The notes under the pieces are model-generated. The model worked only from the letters and a program-made list of their open reading frames with translations. It was not told where the DNA came from and ran no database searches. From Euphorbia lathyris (lineage: Eukaryota; Streptophyta; Magnoliopsida; Malpighiales; Euphorbiaceae): a stretch of DNA of 64,000 bases. Every line of letters begins with the position of its first letter. The first letter of the stretch is position 1. Made by a program: the position numbers and the translations under genes. The DNA lies in contig NC_088911.1 of assembly GCF_963576675.1 (NCBI RefSeq), forward strand, positions 137,953,929 to 138,017,928, read 5' to 3'. Shown here one piece after another: positions 44,381-55,394 of this stretch.

Positions 44381-47300
44381 ATGGCGTCTTCTTCAACGAC
44401 AACGGAGAGAAGAGGAATACCGGCAGCTCAATTTGTAGAAGATGTTCAAACCTATCTCACCCAATCTGGACTCGATGTCAATTCTTCCCTTTCCTTTCTT
44501 CAAGAAAGGTACTCCTTCTCCTTCATTTTGATTCCTTGTTTTTTGTGTTCTAATTCTAATTGCAATCTTCATTTTATTTTGTTTGATGTGGTGTGTGATA
44601 TCTTATGCTGCAGACTTCAGCAATATAAATTGGTCGAGATGAAACTTCTTGCGCAGCAGAGGGATCTTCAGGTAGTTATAGTACTTCAACTTCACATTGT
44701 TTCCATTTTTACATTGTTAGTTCATGTATTTGAGTTGGATCACTGGATTATCGAATACTGGGGTTCAGTAATTTGTCAAGTGTGTCTTTTCTTTGTCAAA
44801 TCAATCATTCTTTTCTATGCTCCATTGAAGCTTAAATAGATAAAATTGCTAGATCTGTTAAGGTATGTCTAGAATGCTATTTAGTTTTGTTTTCCTAATT
44901 AGAATAGAAATTGAAACGTTCTTTATACTTTTAGGCCTATATAAGCATGAGTTGTTTCTTTTATTTATTTGTGCTGATAGTTTTGGATTTGGAGTTTAGA
45001 ATATGTATATGTTTGAGCTTTTGGGTGTAATCCTGTGTCATGGGATTCGAGAGTGAGAGACTTGGATAAAGAATGAGATTTCCTTACTCCTTGGCCATTG
45101 CCAGTGAATGTAAGCAAAAAAAGCCGAACCACAGTAAATCTCTTGTTCTTATGATTGCATTAATTTTCTTTTTTTAGAATGTCATATTTATTATAATCAA
45201 CAACCGTCAAATTCCTTACAATTACAATGTCACATTTGAATATGTCCTTATAAAGTTTGAGCTTCAACCAGGATTCTCTTGAAAGCGTTCACTTTTTACA
45301 GTATCTTACAGTACAATGAACGTTCATCTGTGCTTATTAATTTGTGGGACTATGTAAACACAGTTGTTGTGATGTTTTTGAAGCACTTTCCACTGAGTTG
45401 GACTCAAGTTTGGCTTCACGCTGAAGTCAAATCGGGTTTTTTCATTGCATATCGCTTTGTATGATTCCCAATGATTTTTACTTACATTCTTCATTTATTA
45501 TGAATTTCAGGCAAAGATCCCTGATATTGAGAAGTGCTTAGACATTGTCGCAACTTTGCAGGCCAAGAAGGGTACTGGTGAGGTTCGTTCTTGCATATTA
45601 TTCATCTTATGTTATGCCAAGCTTTTGGTAATGAATTTGTCAAGCAAATCTTGTCCTTGCACGCTTTAATGAATTTGAGAACCAGCAATATCTTATGTAG
45701 ACTTTGATCTGGTTGTTACAGCTTCATAATTAGATGCATTCATCCAACATGAGTAGTTGTGTCTCATATTTTTTCTATTGTTATCAGTTGCTAGTAAACT
45801 TTGGATTTCAATTCCAATTCTTGAAATTGATTGATGGTTTTGTGCCTTCAAGTTAGGGTTCAATAAATTGAGCATCTTCCTTTAGGAGTGATATCTCTGC
45901 TTAGAAAGAGTTCATTGTGATAGTTAATCTTTTTATTTGAAATTCCATTATTTGGAAATTGGAATTGATATATCAGCTCTATAATCACACCATACCAATC
46001 TTTCATGCTACCTGCTGTCCAGACCAATTTATCTCAACATTCTTAACAAGTTTGTTAGATCCTCTATTTACACTCTAGTGAGCTTTCCTTGTTAGCTTAT
46101 TCTATAAGGTCTCTATATGAAGTTCGATATGTAGGATCTCATTCATTAAGAGCCCTTGTTCTGAATAAGGGCGGCCCGGTGCACTACGCGTCCCCGCTAA
46201 GCGAGGGTCCGGGGAGGGGTCCCACCACAAGGGTGTACTAGGGGCAAGCCTTCCCCTGCCAATTTCTTGGCAAGAGACCGCTCCTAAGACTCGAACCCGT
46301 GACCTCTCGGTCACACGACAACAACGTTTACCGTTGCGCCAAGGCTCGCCCTCTAGCCCTTGTTCTGAATAAATGAGAAAAATATAAAATAGCTATTCTA
46401 TCTAGGTTTTCACTTAGTATGTGATGAGATGCAGAGATGTTGGAATCTTCTTAGTTCTCAGTATGAAGTTTCATATGTAGGATCTCATTCATTAAGAGCC
46501 TTAGTTCTGAATAAAATGAAAAAAAAAAAGTTAAATAGCTATCAATCTAGGTTTTCACTTAGTATGTGATGAGATGCAGTTGTGTTGAACTTTTCCTAGT
46601 TCTTGTTTCTTAGATACTATGTTGCACGGACACTCCTCTTTAGTAGCATTATAAGTTTCGTGTCCGTGTCCGAGTCTGTTTGGTGTCCTTGTCCATTTTC
46701 ATTTGAAGGCTACTGTATGAAGGTTATGTTTTAGAAACAACATTTTTCTGTCCATGTCCGTGTTTGTGAACATAGCTTACATATGCTTCAAAATTGTTTT
46801 CTTTATGACTTCTCTCTCCTGCACAATTACATTTACCCCACATATTTACTATGATACAGTACTAATTGAAATGTTGAAGTTGACAATTTTTTGTTCACGG
46901 AGTTTTCTTCTCAGCCACAGCCCCCCCTCTCTCTTAGACATACCCGGACTATTTCAGTAGCGATGCATTGAATCCAATTGAAATTTTTGAGTTACTAAAT
47001 GTTGAATTTTGGCAATTTTTCTGCACGTTGACTAGTGTTGCATGCATTATAAATCTTGAGTTGTATGTCTCTGTGTGGAGAAATTCTTCTATATGTCCGG
47101 CACACCACATTATTTGTGTGCCTGTTACATCTTGACCAATAAAATATTAATGTTGTGTAATTAATTATATATATTTTAGTTAATTATTATATGGATAATG
47201 GCCAAATTTAACCTTAACATTTTAAGGGAGGTGTAGATTTAGCCCTAACATGAGAAATGGTACAAATTTAACCCTAAGGTATGAAATGGTATAAATTTAA

Positions 47301-50300
47301 CCCTAACGTTTCCAAACAAGATCAATCTTACTGAAAATTTGAAAAAGACTGGTTAGACTGTTATTTAATTGTCATATCGGACATTCTAAACAAGTATGTC
47401 GATAAACTGAATCAGTTACATACATTTTTGGTTGGTTATTTGTAATTATATTTGTAACACTGTAAATATTTTAGACACTTTGACAAAAAAAATTCTGATT
47501 AATTTATGTGGCTGGCTTAGTTGTTAGTTTTTTTAACAGGTTTTTTGTAATTGTGTTAGTAACACACTAAATATCTTAGACATAATTGATGTTCGGAAGT
47601 CTGAGTAACAATTCAATAATAGTCAATCGGTCTTTTCAAATTTTCAGTAATGTAGGGCTGAAATTGATCTTGCTTATAAACGTTACGGTTAAATTTGCAC
47701 CATTTCGTACGTTAAGGCTAAATCTGCACTTTCGTTGGCATTTTTTTAGGTTTAAATTCGGCCTTATCCCTTATTTATATAAAATTTCAGACCCTAAATT
47801 ATAAACTCTGGACCCTGAACTACATGACGACGTGACATCAAATTATTGATCAGGCGCATGGATGACGTGCTATGAAGCGCCGATACGGGTACGCGTAGGG
47901 GTACGAAAAACGGCATTTCTAAAAAATATGAGATACGGGTACGGCAGGGATACAGCAAATTTTATATATAATTAATAATACATATATCATTTATAATGGA
48001 AAATTCAAAAGATACATAAATATATAAATCACAAATCATATTCATAAAGTCATTATAAAACCACAAGTAAAAATAGAGTAGTCGCAGAAGTAGAGTTGAG
48101 TCGCAGAAGTAGAGTCGAGTCGCAGAACGATGATGAATTTGGACAGAAGAAGTCGACCAAATCGAAGAAGTCGAAGTCGACCAGAAGAGCAGGTTATGCG
48201 AACCGGGAGATTGTTCGCACAAAAGAGAGAAGAATTACAAAAGAGAGAAGAAGACTAATTGATTTAGGAATTTCAATTTTTGTACCTGTATATACTTAAT
48301 GGGATGGGGTTGATTTAATTGTCATCCTTATACTTTCAGAGTTTTTTTTTTAAAACCCTTATACTTTCAAAGTTTTTTTAGAAAAACCCCTAAAGTGTTC
48401 CCGAAGTATCCCGGCGTATCCCTTCATATCCCCTAATTTAAAAAAGAAAAGAAAAAAGGGGATAATTCCCAGCCGTGTCCCGTACGTATCCCACCGTCAC
48501 TCAGAGTATCGGATACGCGTACGTTGACCTCCGAGAAGTATCGGTGCTTCATAGATGACGTTGTATGTTGGGTGTATAATAAAGTTTCACCTGTAGTCTG
48601 GTCTCATTGTTGCCCAAGGAAAGCTGCTCTCTTGCATTAATTATTTGGACTTTAGAGTACATGGAATCTTAACTGGGACCAATGTTTGCTTGGCCTTATT
48701 ACTGGCCTTATGTTATATCAAAACTAGTCTAGACTCTATTTGAAAATGACATTTATAATGATCATCACAATTTCAACTGTATGGACCCTGATGAACACCT
48801 CATATTTCATTTCTATATGACAAGTTCAACTGTATTTTTTTTTTTTGTTTCAGTTGAGCAAATCTGTACTTTATCCTCACATCAAATCATTATTTCCTAT
48901 CAGAAATCCTATCTCTTCCTAAGTCAAAGAGAATCAAATACTTTTTAGAGTCCATACATTGACCATAATATTGAATATTTGTGGCCAATAATGCTTGTTT
49001 CATAAGAGAAACAGTCTTGTTTGATTTGGGTTGGCGATGTGTCAGTGTATGTATCCCCATTTCATGTTCCTCATTTTATATTTATATATTTTCTATATGT
49101 CAGAAGAATCTTATGCATAAGTTTTAAATTTTCTTTAAATTAAAATTAAGCCTTAATGCATACACAGACCCTCCAAGTTGGCCCCCCAACTTTGAGAACG
49201 ACCATTTAACTCCTTAAACTTGCTTAAAGTAGCCTATTGGCCCCTGAACTTGCTTAATTTGACCTATTTGGTCCCTTGAACTTGCTTAAAGTGTACCTAT
49301 TTGGCTGCCTGAACTTGCTTAAAGTTATGCTTGCTTCAACTTGTCCAAATCTCCTACTTCCTCTGCCACGTAGGACTTTGGGAGTTAATCATGTTATTTT
49401 AAACAACTTCAAGGGGTTAATGAGCCGTCTTCAAAGCTGAAGGGGTCATTAACTTCTTTGGACAAGTTTAGCAGGCTATGGTTGTATATGTTGTCCGGAA
49501 ACTCTTCGTCACTAGCGTTTCCACGTCTCGTGTCCATTTCTGTTTCCGTTTGTTTTCCATTTCCATTACCATTACCTAGCTATATGTTTTTAGAAATAAT
49601 GTTTCCTGTTGTCCGTTTCCTTTCCATGTCAGTTTCTGTGTCCGTGCAACTTAAATGTCAAACATAAAATAGTAAAATCCAGTCATAGATTATATAAGTT
49701 CAAAGGCAAACCATGGTAGCTCAAAATTATATTAGAAACTTATGCCATCAACTAGATTGTTCAAATGTGTCTGCATCGTGCTACTCTCGAGGCAGCAAGG
49801 ACTGGGTGGCTTATAAATTACCTAGAACTAATTGATGGTATATTCCTTTGATGCACCAGTATTTTGACGGAGGATGTGAATTAGTTTTCATATTTTCTGT
49901 TGATTAACTGGGATGATGTTAATTTCATCGGTTAGATCTTCATTTTGACTCTGAATTTTCTCTTTCAGTCACTTCTTGCTGATTTTGAAGTCTCCGAAGG
50001 CATATATTCGCGAGCTTGCATTGAAGACACCGACTCAGTATGTTTATGGCTGGGAGCAAACGTCATGTTGGAATATTCATGTGAAGAGGTTTGCTTGCAC
50101 CTTTTCCTTTAAAAGTTGTTAGAAAACCTCTAATTTCGTGTTAACAATGCAATCGTCGGTAATATTACGTTGCAGGCCACCGCTCTTCTACAAAAGAATT
50201 TAGATAATGCTAAGGCTAGCTTGGAAGTTCTTGTAGCTGATTTACAATTCTTGAGGGATCAAGTCACAATAACACAGGTACTACTAATTAAGTCCTAATC

Positions 50301-50486
50301 TGAAATCATGAAACTCGAAAAGCTCCCGAAAAGTGATCGATTTATTGTATTTACCCGAAGAAAAACATGCATTTCTTTACCATGCCAACTGCTATTCTTC
50401 AGGTCACTATTGCTCGGGTGTATAATTGGGACGTTCACCAGCGAAGATTGCGACAAGCTGTGACTGCTGTTCCTACGGAGGCGTGA
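44381..50486 (+). CDS. PFD3: Prefoldin subunit 3 (VBP1-type), six exons, intact
   Basis: An alpha-type subunit of the hexameric prefoldin chaperone, which hands unfolded tubulin and actin to the CCT chaperonin in the cytosol. Exons: 44,381-44,508, 44,614-44,671, 45,511-45,582, 49,969-50,088, 50,176-50,277 and 50,403-50,486, all joined in phase at GT-AG sites. The product is 187 residues, close to the roughly 195 of known plant homologues. Recognisable stretches: [36 protein letters not shown] (N-terminal coiled coil), [37 protein letters not shown] with [13 protein letters not shown] (beta hairpins), [20 protein letters not shown], and the ending [13 protein letters not shown] context GAAGAAAATGG is favourable. 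Intron 3 is 4.4 kb and full of repeats. No lesion seen. Confidence 0.95.
45055..45380 (+). repeat. LTR-like repeat in intron 2, pair of 22.64-22.84 kb
   Basis: Shares GAGATTTCCTTA, CGAACCACAGTAAATCTCTT and CAGTACAATGAACGTTCATC-like blocks with 22,644-22,840 in the same order and orientation. It lies within prefoldin intron 2 (44,672-45,510). Probably a Copia-type LTR fragment. Confidence 0.5.
46169..46354 (-). mobile_element. Full-length Au-type SINE with 18-bp target duplication
   Basis: A 186-bp tRNA-derived SINE inserted antisense in prefoldin intron 3. The flanking 18-bp direct repeats are identical (AGCCCTTGTTCTGAATAA at 46,151-46,168 and 46,355-46,372). Pol III boxes on the minus strand: A-box region complementary to CCGTTGCGCCA (46,331-46,341) and B box GGTTCGAGTC, complementary to 46,288-46,297. 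The perfect duplication implies a recent insertion. The 3' end is short, without a long tail, as is usual for Au elements. It contains no ORF; the 70-codon frame across it is incidental. Confidence 0.93.
46618..46785. repeat. GCACGGAC repeat, copy 1
   Basis: About 165 bp starting TATGTTGCACGGACACTCCT and ending near GTGTTTGTGAACATAG, with inverted GCACGGAC/GTCCGTG-type ends. Related copies at about 49,488-49,660 and 50,757-50,925 share CGGAAACTCTTC.TCACTAGCG, TTTCGTGTC and AGAAATAA.ATTTCC words. Confidence 0.6.
47193..47770. mobile_element. TIR element in prefoldin intron 3
   Basis: Ends GGATAATGGCCAAATTTAAC and GTTTAAATTCGGCCTTATCC are near-complementary. Pairing continues inward (TTTAACCCTAACGTTT against AAACGTTACGGTTAAATTT; AAGATCAATCTTACTGAAAA against TTTTCAGTAATG). 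About 578 bp with no coding domain. It resembles family A in its repeated TAACCCTAACG words but has different termini. Confidence 0.75.
47869..48556. mobile_element. TIR element with GATACGG/CGTATCC ends in intron 3
   Basis: The left end CTATGAAGCGCCGATACGGG and right end GTATCGGTGCTTCATAG are inverted. Further inside GGTACGCG, TACGGGTACGG and GTATCCC words pair. Flanks ATGACGT(G) and ATGACGT(T) suggest a target duplication of 7-8 bp. The middle (about 48,080-48,190) repeats TCGCAGAAGTAGAG and GTCGACCA units. No transposase frame. Confidence 0.7.
49148..49485. mobile_element. MITE, CTGAACTTG family, in intron 3
   Basis: About 340 bp with AAGCCTTAATGCATAC at the left and repeated CCCCTGAACTTGCTTAA and TTGCTTAAAGT phrases. 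The right end GACAAGTTTAGCAGGCTATG is weak. Same family as 25,022-25,953 and 36,263-36,829. Confidence 0.6.
49488..49660. repeat. GCACGGAC repeat, copy 2
   Basis: TGTTGTCCGGAAACTCTTCG through GTGTCCGTGCAAC, with TCACTAGCGTTTCCACGTCT inside. Similar to 50,757-50,925 in the same orientation. It lies in prefoldin intron 3. Confidence 0.6.
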
Positions 50487-50756
50487 AAAAAAAGCTGATT
50501 GAAACTCCGATTTAGACGCGACCAATCACATGAATACCCGTGTAGAGTATCGGCCTAACCTCTCATTGTTTATTTATGTCTGATTGGGTTTGTCTTGTAT
50601 TTTTTGGAACGCAACTCTGAAGTTTCAGTTAATTTTAGGTCCTCTGTTGTGCTAGATATGCTTGTGATATTATCCTCCTCCCGTTTGATGCCTTGATTTT
50701 GATTGTGTAAAACTGTTATTTATGTTCAAAAACAGTTTTGATCAAGTTCTATGTAG

Positions 50757-50925
50757 CACGGAAACTCTTCTTCACTAGCGTATCCGTGTTTCGTGTCTCT
50801 TTCCGTTTCCACTCCTGGTTTTTTTTTTTTCTGTTTCCATTACCGTTTTTCCTAACTAAATTTTCTTAGAAATAACATTTCCCGGTATCCGATTTCGTTT
50901 CAGTTTTGTGCAATGTAGTGTTGTG
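50757..50925. repeat. GCACGGAC repeat, copy 3, in the prefoldin 3' flank
   Basis: Starts TGTAGCACGGAAACTCTTCT and ends GTTTTGTGCAATGTAG. Lies about 270 bp after the prefoldin stop codon, possibly at or beyond the 3' UTR end. Shares TTTCCGTTTCC and CTTAGAAATAACATTTCC with copy 2. Confidence 0.6.
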
Positions 50926-52130
50926 TTTTCAGTCAATTTATTAGCAGTAATCTATGGTTTTAAAATTTGAAAAATTGAGTTTAGTGGAAATGATGGGACC
51001 TAAAGAAAGTTCATATGTGACAAAGATGTGATTAGGAAAAGTTTAAAGTGAGATTAAGGGGTCTTTGCTAATGTAAGCATCTTATCCTTCCTAAAAAGGA
51101 GGGTTGATGTTGGATGTTTTCTACTAGAAAAAGGAAAAAAGATTATAGTTTTAAGTCAAAAATAAAAAATAAAATGACATGATGTTAACCTTGGTGTTTG
51201 ATAAAGTCAAGTATGTTGAAAGAATGGCCAATTGTGCATTTGGAAAATTGTTTTTACTTTTGTCCCGCATTCAAAAGTTATTACCTTACAAAATAAGGGA
51301 TAAAGAACAACAAATACCTTTATCATTGTTGGTAAAAAAAGAACATATTTATTGTTGTCTACAGGGGTGTTAACAAGACCAGTCTAAGTTTGGGTAGACT
51401 TGATATTGACTCGTTAATATATCGAGCCGAGCTTTTATTGAGATTTTACTAAACTTTAACACGGTTCATCATATATGTATAAAATAAGTAGCAATGATAA
51501 AAAAAAAACTTTATAACATACTCTAAATGAGTTAAATATTTAAAAAAGAAAAGAAAAAAAGTAATATGTCATGGTCGAGATTTAAGAATAGTAAATACTA
51601 CTCGCGGTTGGAAAATACAAATTAATAGAAATAATTTTGTTATCACCACCATATGGTTGTATATGGACGATAATTGTTAGTGCTACTAATGTGGATGGAG
51701 TATCGTTATAACTATGTTGCAAACTCGTGTGTGAGTTGAGATTGTAAACTTGAGATAAGGTTTATAATGTATTTTGTTCTTTACCAAAACCTAATTTTTT
51801 AGCTGGAGGCCTAAATGTTAAAAAAATAATAATTAGTGTTATTTTTCGGATGATTCAAATCTTGTGTGACTTGTGAATTGTGAACTGTGATAAAAACGAA
51901 TAAAAATTAATGAATAAAAAATTAAAGAAAATGAAATATATATTAAAAATTAATGAAATATATATAAGTAAATAAAAAATAATCGAATCTGACCGATAGC
52001 TTTCAAACCGAATTTAAACTTAAACTTGTTAGTGCTCGAGTTTGAATAGTTTGTGTCCTATAAGTTATTAACACCCTCTGTCAAGAATAATTTTATGCCG
52101 ATTGTTATAAAAATTACAATTGAGAGTTAA
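50926..52130. other. Intergenic, no gene seen
   Basis: The 64-codon ORF at 51,179-51,373 has no recognised domain. AT-rich, no TE termini found. Confidence 0.4.
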
Positions 52131-52131
52131 A

Positions 52132-53225
52132 CTTTTTTTTGGTAGACAAGGAAGGGCTAAACACCCCGAGAAAAAACAAAGACAAAACAAAGCAGAAAAA
52201 ACCGGAGTCAATTAGGCTTTGCACTTCTCAAATCAGCATGAAGAATGTCCAGAAGGCCTGCAGGCGGCCTATCACACTCGTGATGACCAAGGGAGAAATT
52301 TCCTGCGAAATTCGCCAACCAATCCGCTGCTCGATTACCCTTTCGGTGGGTATGAACAACACGAACATTCCAATTCCGTTTTAATAAGTCCTGACAAGCC
52401 TCAATGATCCAGTAGTGCCGGTGGTTAGCCGTATTTGTGGAATTCACACATTTCACTACCGTAAGAGCATCCACTTCAAACACCACATTCCGAAACCCCA
52501 ACTTCCACGCCAAGCTAATACCATAGAATAAGCCTTAGAATTCTGCAAGAGCTGCTGTGCTTATTCCCAGATTGCAGTGAAAGCCCCCCTGCCAAGCTCC
52601 CCTCTCATCTCGAATCAGTCTGCCACACGCCGCATCCCCGGGGTTCCCTTTGCTTGCACCGTCACTGTTAACTTTAACCAAATCCTTCATCGGAATCTGC
52701 CAATGTAGGGAGCGAGTGTGAATCCATTGGGCCCCCCTGTTACTGCCATTCCTCGACCTCTGCATACAACTCGCCATTTCACGAGCCTGTCCGTAAATAA
52801 ATCCAGGTTTGTCCCGCACTTCCGGCCTATTCCCGTCGAACACTCTCTAGTTCCTCCATTTCCAAAGCCACCAGCAGCCAACTGCAAAAATCGAGCCCCA
52901 TTCAACTCCTTTCCAGCGATTACAGATTTGAAGATTCTTCCTAACCCAACAATCCAAATCTCCATCAAAAAATTGTTGCCTAAATTCGCAAGGGATGAAT
53001 TGGTCCCACATAGTAACTGCAGGTTTGCAGTCCCGCAGCAGGTGGAGCATTGTTTTTGGTCTGCTGCACTCCATACAATCCTTAGAATCTGTCATGTGCG
53101 TGCGGAACCATTTTTCATTCGATAGAACCCCGTCATGTAGGACTAGCCAAGCAACATGACGGATTCTTTCCGTCACAACGAGCTCCCAAACTAGATTCCA
53201 ACTCTCCTCATTTCCTGTCATATTC
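52132..53225 (-). mobile_element. LINE 3' portion, 5'-truncated
   Basis: The minus strand carries the end of a plant LINE: zinc-binding RT tail, RNase H, a 3' UTR (GGTGTTTAGCCCTTCC), then CTTGTCTACC and an A-run that on this strand is the T-run at 52,132-52,139. No reverse transcriptase core, so 5' truncation at about 53,225 on insertion or later loss. Target duplication not found. Frame lesions are described in the coding entry. Confidence 0.8.
52200..53221 (-). pseudogene. LINE zf-RVT and RNase H domains, broken
   Basis: From 53,221 downward: RIRHVAWLVLHDGVLSNEKW...CMECSRPKTMLHLLRDC is the zinc-binding region after LINE reverse transcriptase (Cys, Cys, His, Cys pattern visible). A stop follows WWLWKWRN near 52,845. 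The RNase H domain runs from VKVNSDGASKGNPGDAACG (first Asp) through WKLGFRNVVFEVDALTVVKCV to VHTHRKGNRAADWLANFA (late His and Asp). A second lesion (stop or shift) after AALAEF near 52,535 splits it. The same RNase H type occurs as a remnant at 5,222-5,650. Confidence 0.85.
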
Positions 53226-54744
53226 GTTTCTTCGTTTCTTGCAATCTGTAACTTATACGCTGATCTGACCTAAACTTAACATTGGTAAATTAAGTTAACT
53301 TGAGACATAATTAAATAATCTAAATATTTTTTTCATATATTCTATTCTATAGTAATTATACATCAGTTTGATTAAGTAAATATGGATTTTAAAATTGTTT
53401 TTTTAATTCAAAATAAGTTTAAAGATGAAATGCATTTAAGCTTAAAAAGATTTGAGTTTTTTTTTTTTTACGGAAACAATTTGTTTATTGATGTATGAAA
53501 TTGTCCGATTTGTTAATATTAACCTCTCAATTGGATTATTTTGAACAATATTGTCACAAACCCGATCAGATATTAAATTGAATTTATAATTGTGTCATAA
53601 GTCACTTATTTCAACCAAATGACTTAGATTAATCGGACTGAATAGAGTAATTAATACCTAAATAAATAATATCTTAATTATATATATCATTAGTTTAAAT
53701 TATATATATAAACCATTAACTTTTTTTAAGAAATATAATTTGTTTTATTTATAGAAAAATTAGTATATATCGACATAAGTTATTCAAAAATTACAATTCA
53801 AAAGTATATTAGAGAAATTCGAATACGAATCTTCAATATCATAGATTACGATAGAGCAATAGTAGCCATTGTTTGAAACTATTTTTAGTACAACGAGAAA
53901 TACACTCCATCCAGAATTGACTTTGGAATCTTTTTTTCTACAAATGACTTCATGAACTTTCAACAATCTAGATCTATGTGACGATAGACCATACTCTTAT
54001 GTTCTTTATGAAAAACACATACGATAACACTCATATAGGAAGACATAACACAACCACATATATAGGGAGAGAGAATAAAAAACTATAAATAAAGAACAAA
54101 CTACCAAACCTACAAATAAAATACCAGGGTCTTGTCGAGTCCCAAGTTGACCCCGGTTTTTCCGAATTGTTAAAAATCAACAAATTCGTCCAAATCGGAG
54201 ATCTACCCGATTTCCGTTCTAACCGTTCGACAATGATGAATACAAAATTGCTCTGTTGGAACAATTTTACGCATGTCTTAAAAAAATTGGAAAAATTACA
54301 AAATTGGGTGAAATGGGAGACCGATTTACATATTTAATCAATTTACTCAACCTACTACATATCTAGACTATGTTTGTGTAACTTTCCCAAAATACGCTTA
54401 CCCTTTCATCTTCCCCCTTCTCCTTTCTGGTTACGCGAACGGTTGCTCTTCCCTAAATGATTCTCAAACCTTTGATCTTCCTCTCTTCCTTTAAATTGCA
54501 CGAAATCTGCACCATTTCTCAATATCACCGTGTATTTTTATTCTTCCTCTCTTCATCTCTTGATTCTTCCCAATCCTAGAAAACGAAGCCATGGTTCTCC
54601 TGTTCCTGCTCGTTTCTTAGTTTCTTTTTTCTTGTGACCATCGAAGAAATGGTGATTCTACGTTATTTTCATCGTTTTTCCCAGTTTATCATATCGTTTT
54701 TGTAGAAAAATGTAAGTATATACTGTTTTTTCTGCGTTTTTTTC
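53226..54744. other. Intergenic, no gene seen
   Basis: About 1.5 kb, AT-rich. About 54,120-54,260 has LTR-like phrases (CTTGTCGAGTCCCAAGTTGA) and a 77-codon minus-strand frame without known domains. About 54,410-54,600 is C/T-rich like a 5' leader, but no gene follows. Confidence 0.4.
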
Positions 54745-55020
54745 TAGAAATTCACTTAGCGTATGCCGTTTTCACGAAGTCTGCGGGGAGAAATTTATCG
54801 ATTTAACTTCGCGAAACGATGATTATGCGAAGTTTGCGAGGTAAATCGATAAATTTCTCCCGCAGACTTTGCGTATCCTCACTTCGCGAAGTTAGAGCGT
54901 CACATTTCTCCTCGCAGACGTCGCGAAATCATCGTTTCGCGAAGTAAAATCATCATTTTCTTTGCACATTTATATTTGCATACTTCGCGAATCCTCATTT
55001 CGCGAAACCAAATCTTTATT
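54745..55020. repeat. Cluster of TCGCGA palindromes with a stem-loop
   Basis: TCGCGA occurs six times between about 54,808 and 55,006, mostly within TTCGCGAA or TTTCGCGAAA-like palindromes. Preceding it, GAAGTCTGCGGGGAGAAATT (54,777-54,796) with TATCGATTT pairs with AAATCGATA and AATTTCTCCCGCAGACTTT (to 54,871). The surrounding sequence is AT-rich, so CpG density is locally high. No ORF. It may be the core of an unrecognised element. Confidence 0.7.
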
Positions 55021-55394
55021 TTTTCTGACTAACACGATTAAATTTTTCTGAAGGTGATTAAATACATAACATCCCGCAAGAAGACGGTGTCCTCGGATGC
55101 AGATGGGATGACTTTCCTTCTGATACATGGAGAAATTCCCATCAAGATTGGTCACATTCAACTTTAAAGTGATTAGTTATTATGTTTAGTGGAGTTCATC
55201 TTGTTTTTCTGTTATGATTACTATTAAATTTAGATTTGATATAATAATTATTTATGGATACTTTTTCAACAATTAAAATATTAAAAATTATTGTATTATA
55301 ATTGAAATTAGTTTTGAATTTTGTAAAAAAAAAAAATTAAACATTTTTTGGGTCGGAGGTCCGCCTAAACCGGAGGTCCTAGGCGGCTGCCTAT
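55021..55394. other. Intergenic; short unassigned frame
   Basis: From about 55,054 to 55,167 the plus strand reads 38 codons without interruption (VIKYITSRKKTVSSDADG, then MTFLLIHGEIPIKIGHIQL and stop), preceded by a splice-acceptor-poor T-rich stretch. It looks more protein-like than its neighbours but I cannot name a family. The rest is AT-rich. Confidence 0.3.

Larger units (their letters stand above)
45583..49968 (+). other. Prefoldin-3 intron 3, 4.4 kb, transposon-rich
   Basis: Begins GTTCGTTC after GGTGAG and ends CTCTTTCAG. It contains a full SINE (46,169-46,354), a GCACGGAC repeat (about 46,620-46,780), two TIR elements (47,193-47,770 and 47,869-48,556), a CTGAACTTG-family MITE (49,148-49,485) and another GCACGG repeat (about 49,488-49,660). 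It is about 40 times longer than introns 1, 4 and 5, each of which is about 90-125 bp. The intervening stretches show no ORF worth noting. Confidence 0.85.

Noticed and set aside
44509..44839. Long ORF continuing from prefoldin exon 1
   Set aside because: Runs through intron 1, exon 2 and part of intron 2; splice sites and homology show the spliced reading.
46281..46345. tRNA gene because of perfect B box
   Set aside because: Belongs to a tRNA-derived SINE; no cloverleaf and the body continues with SINE sequence and a target duplication.
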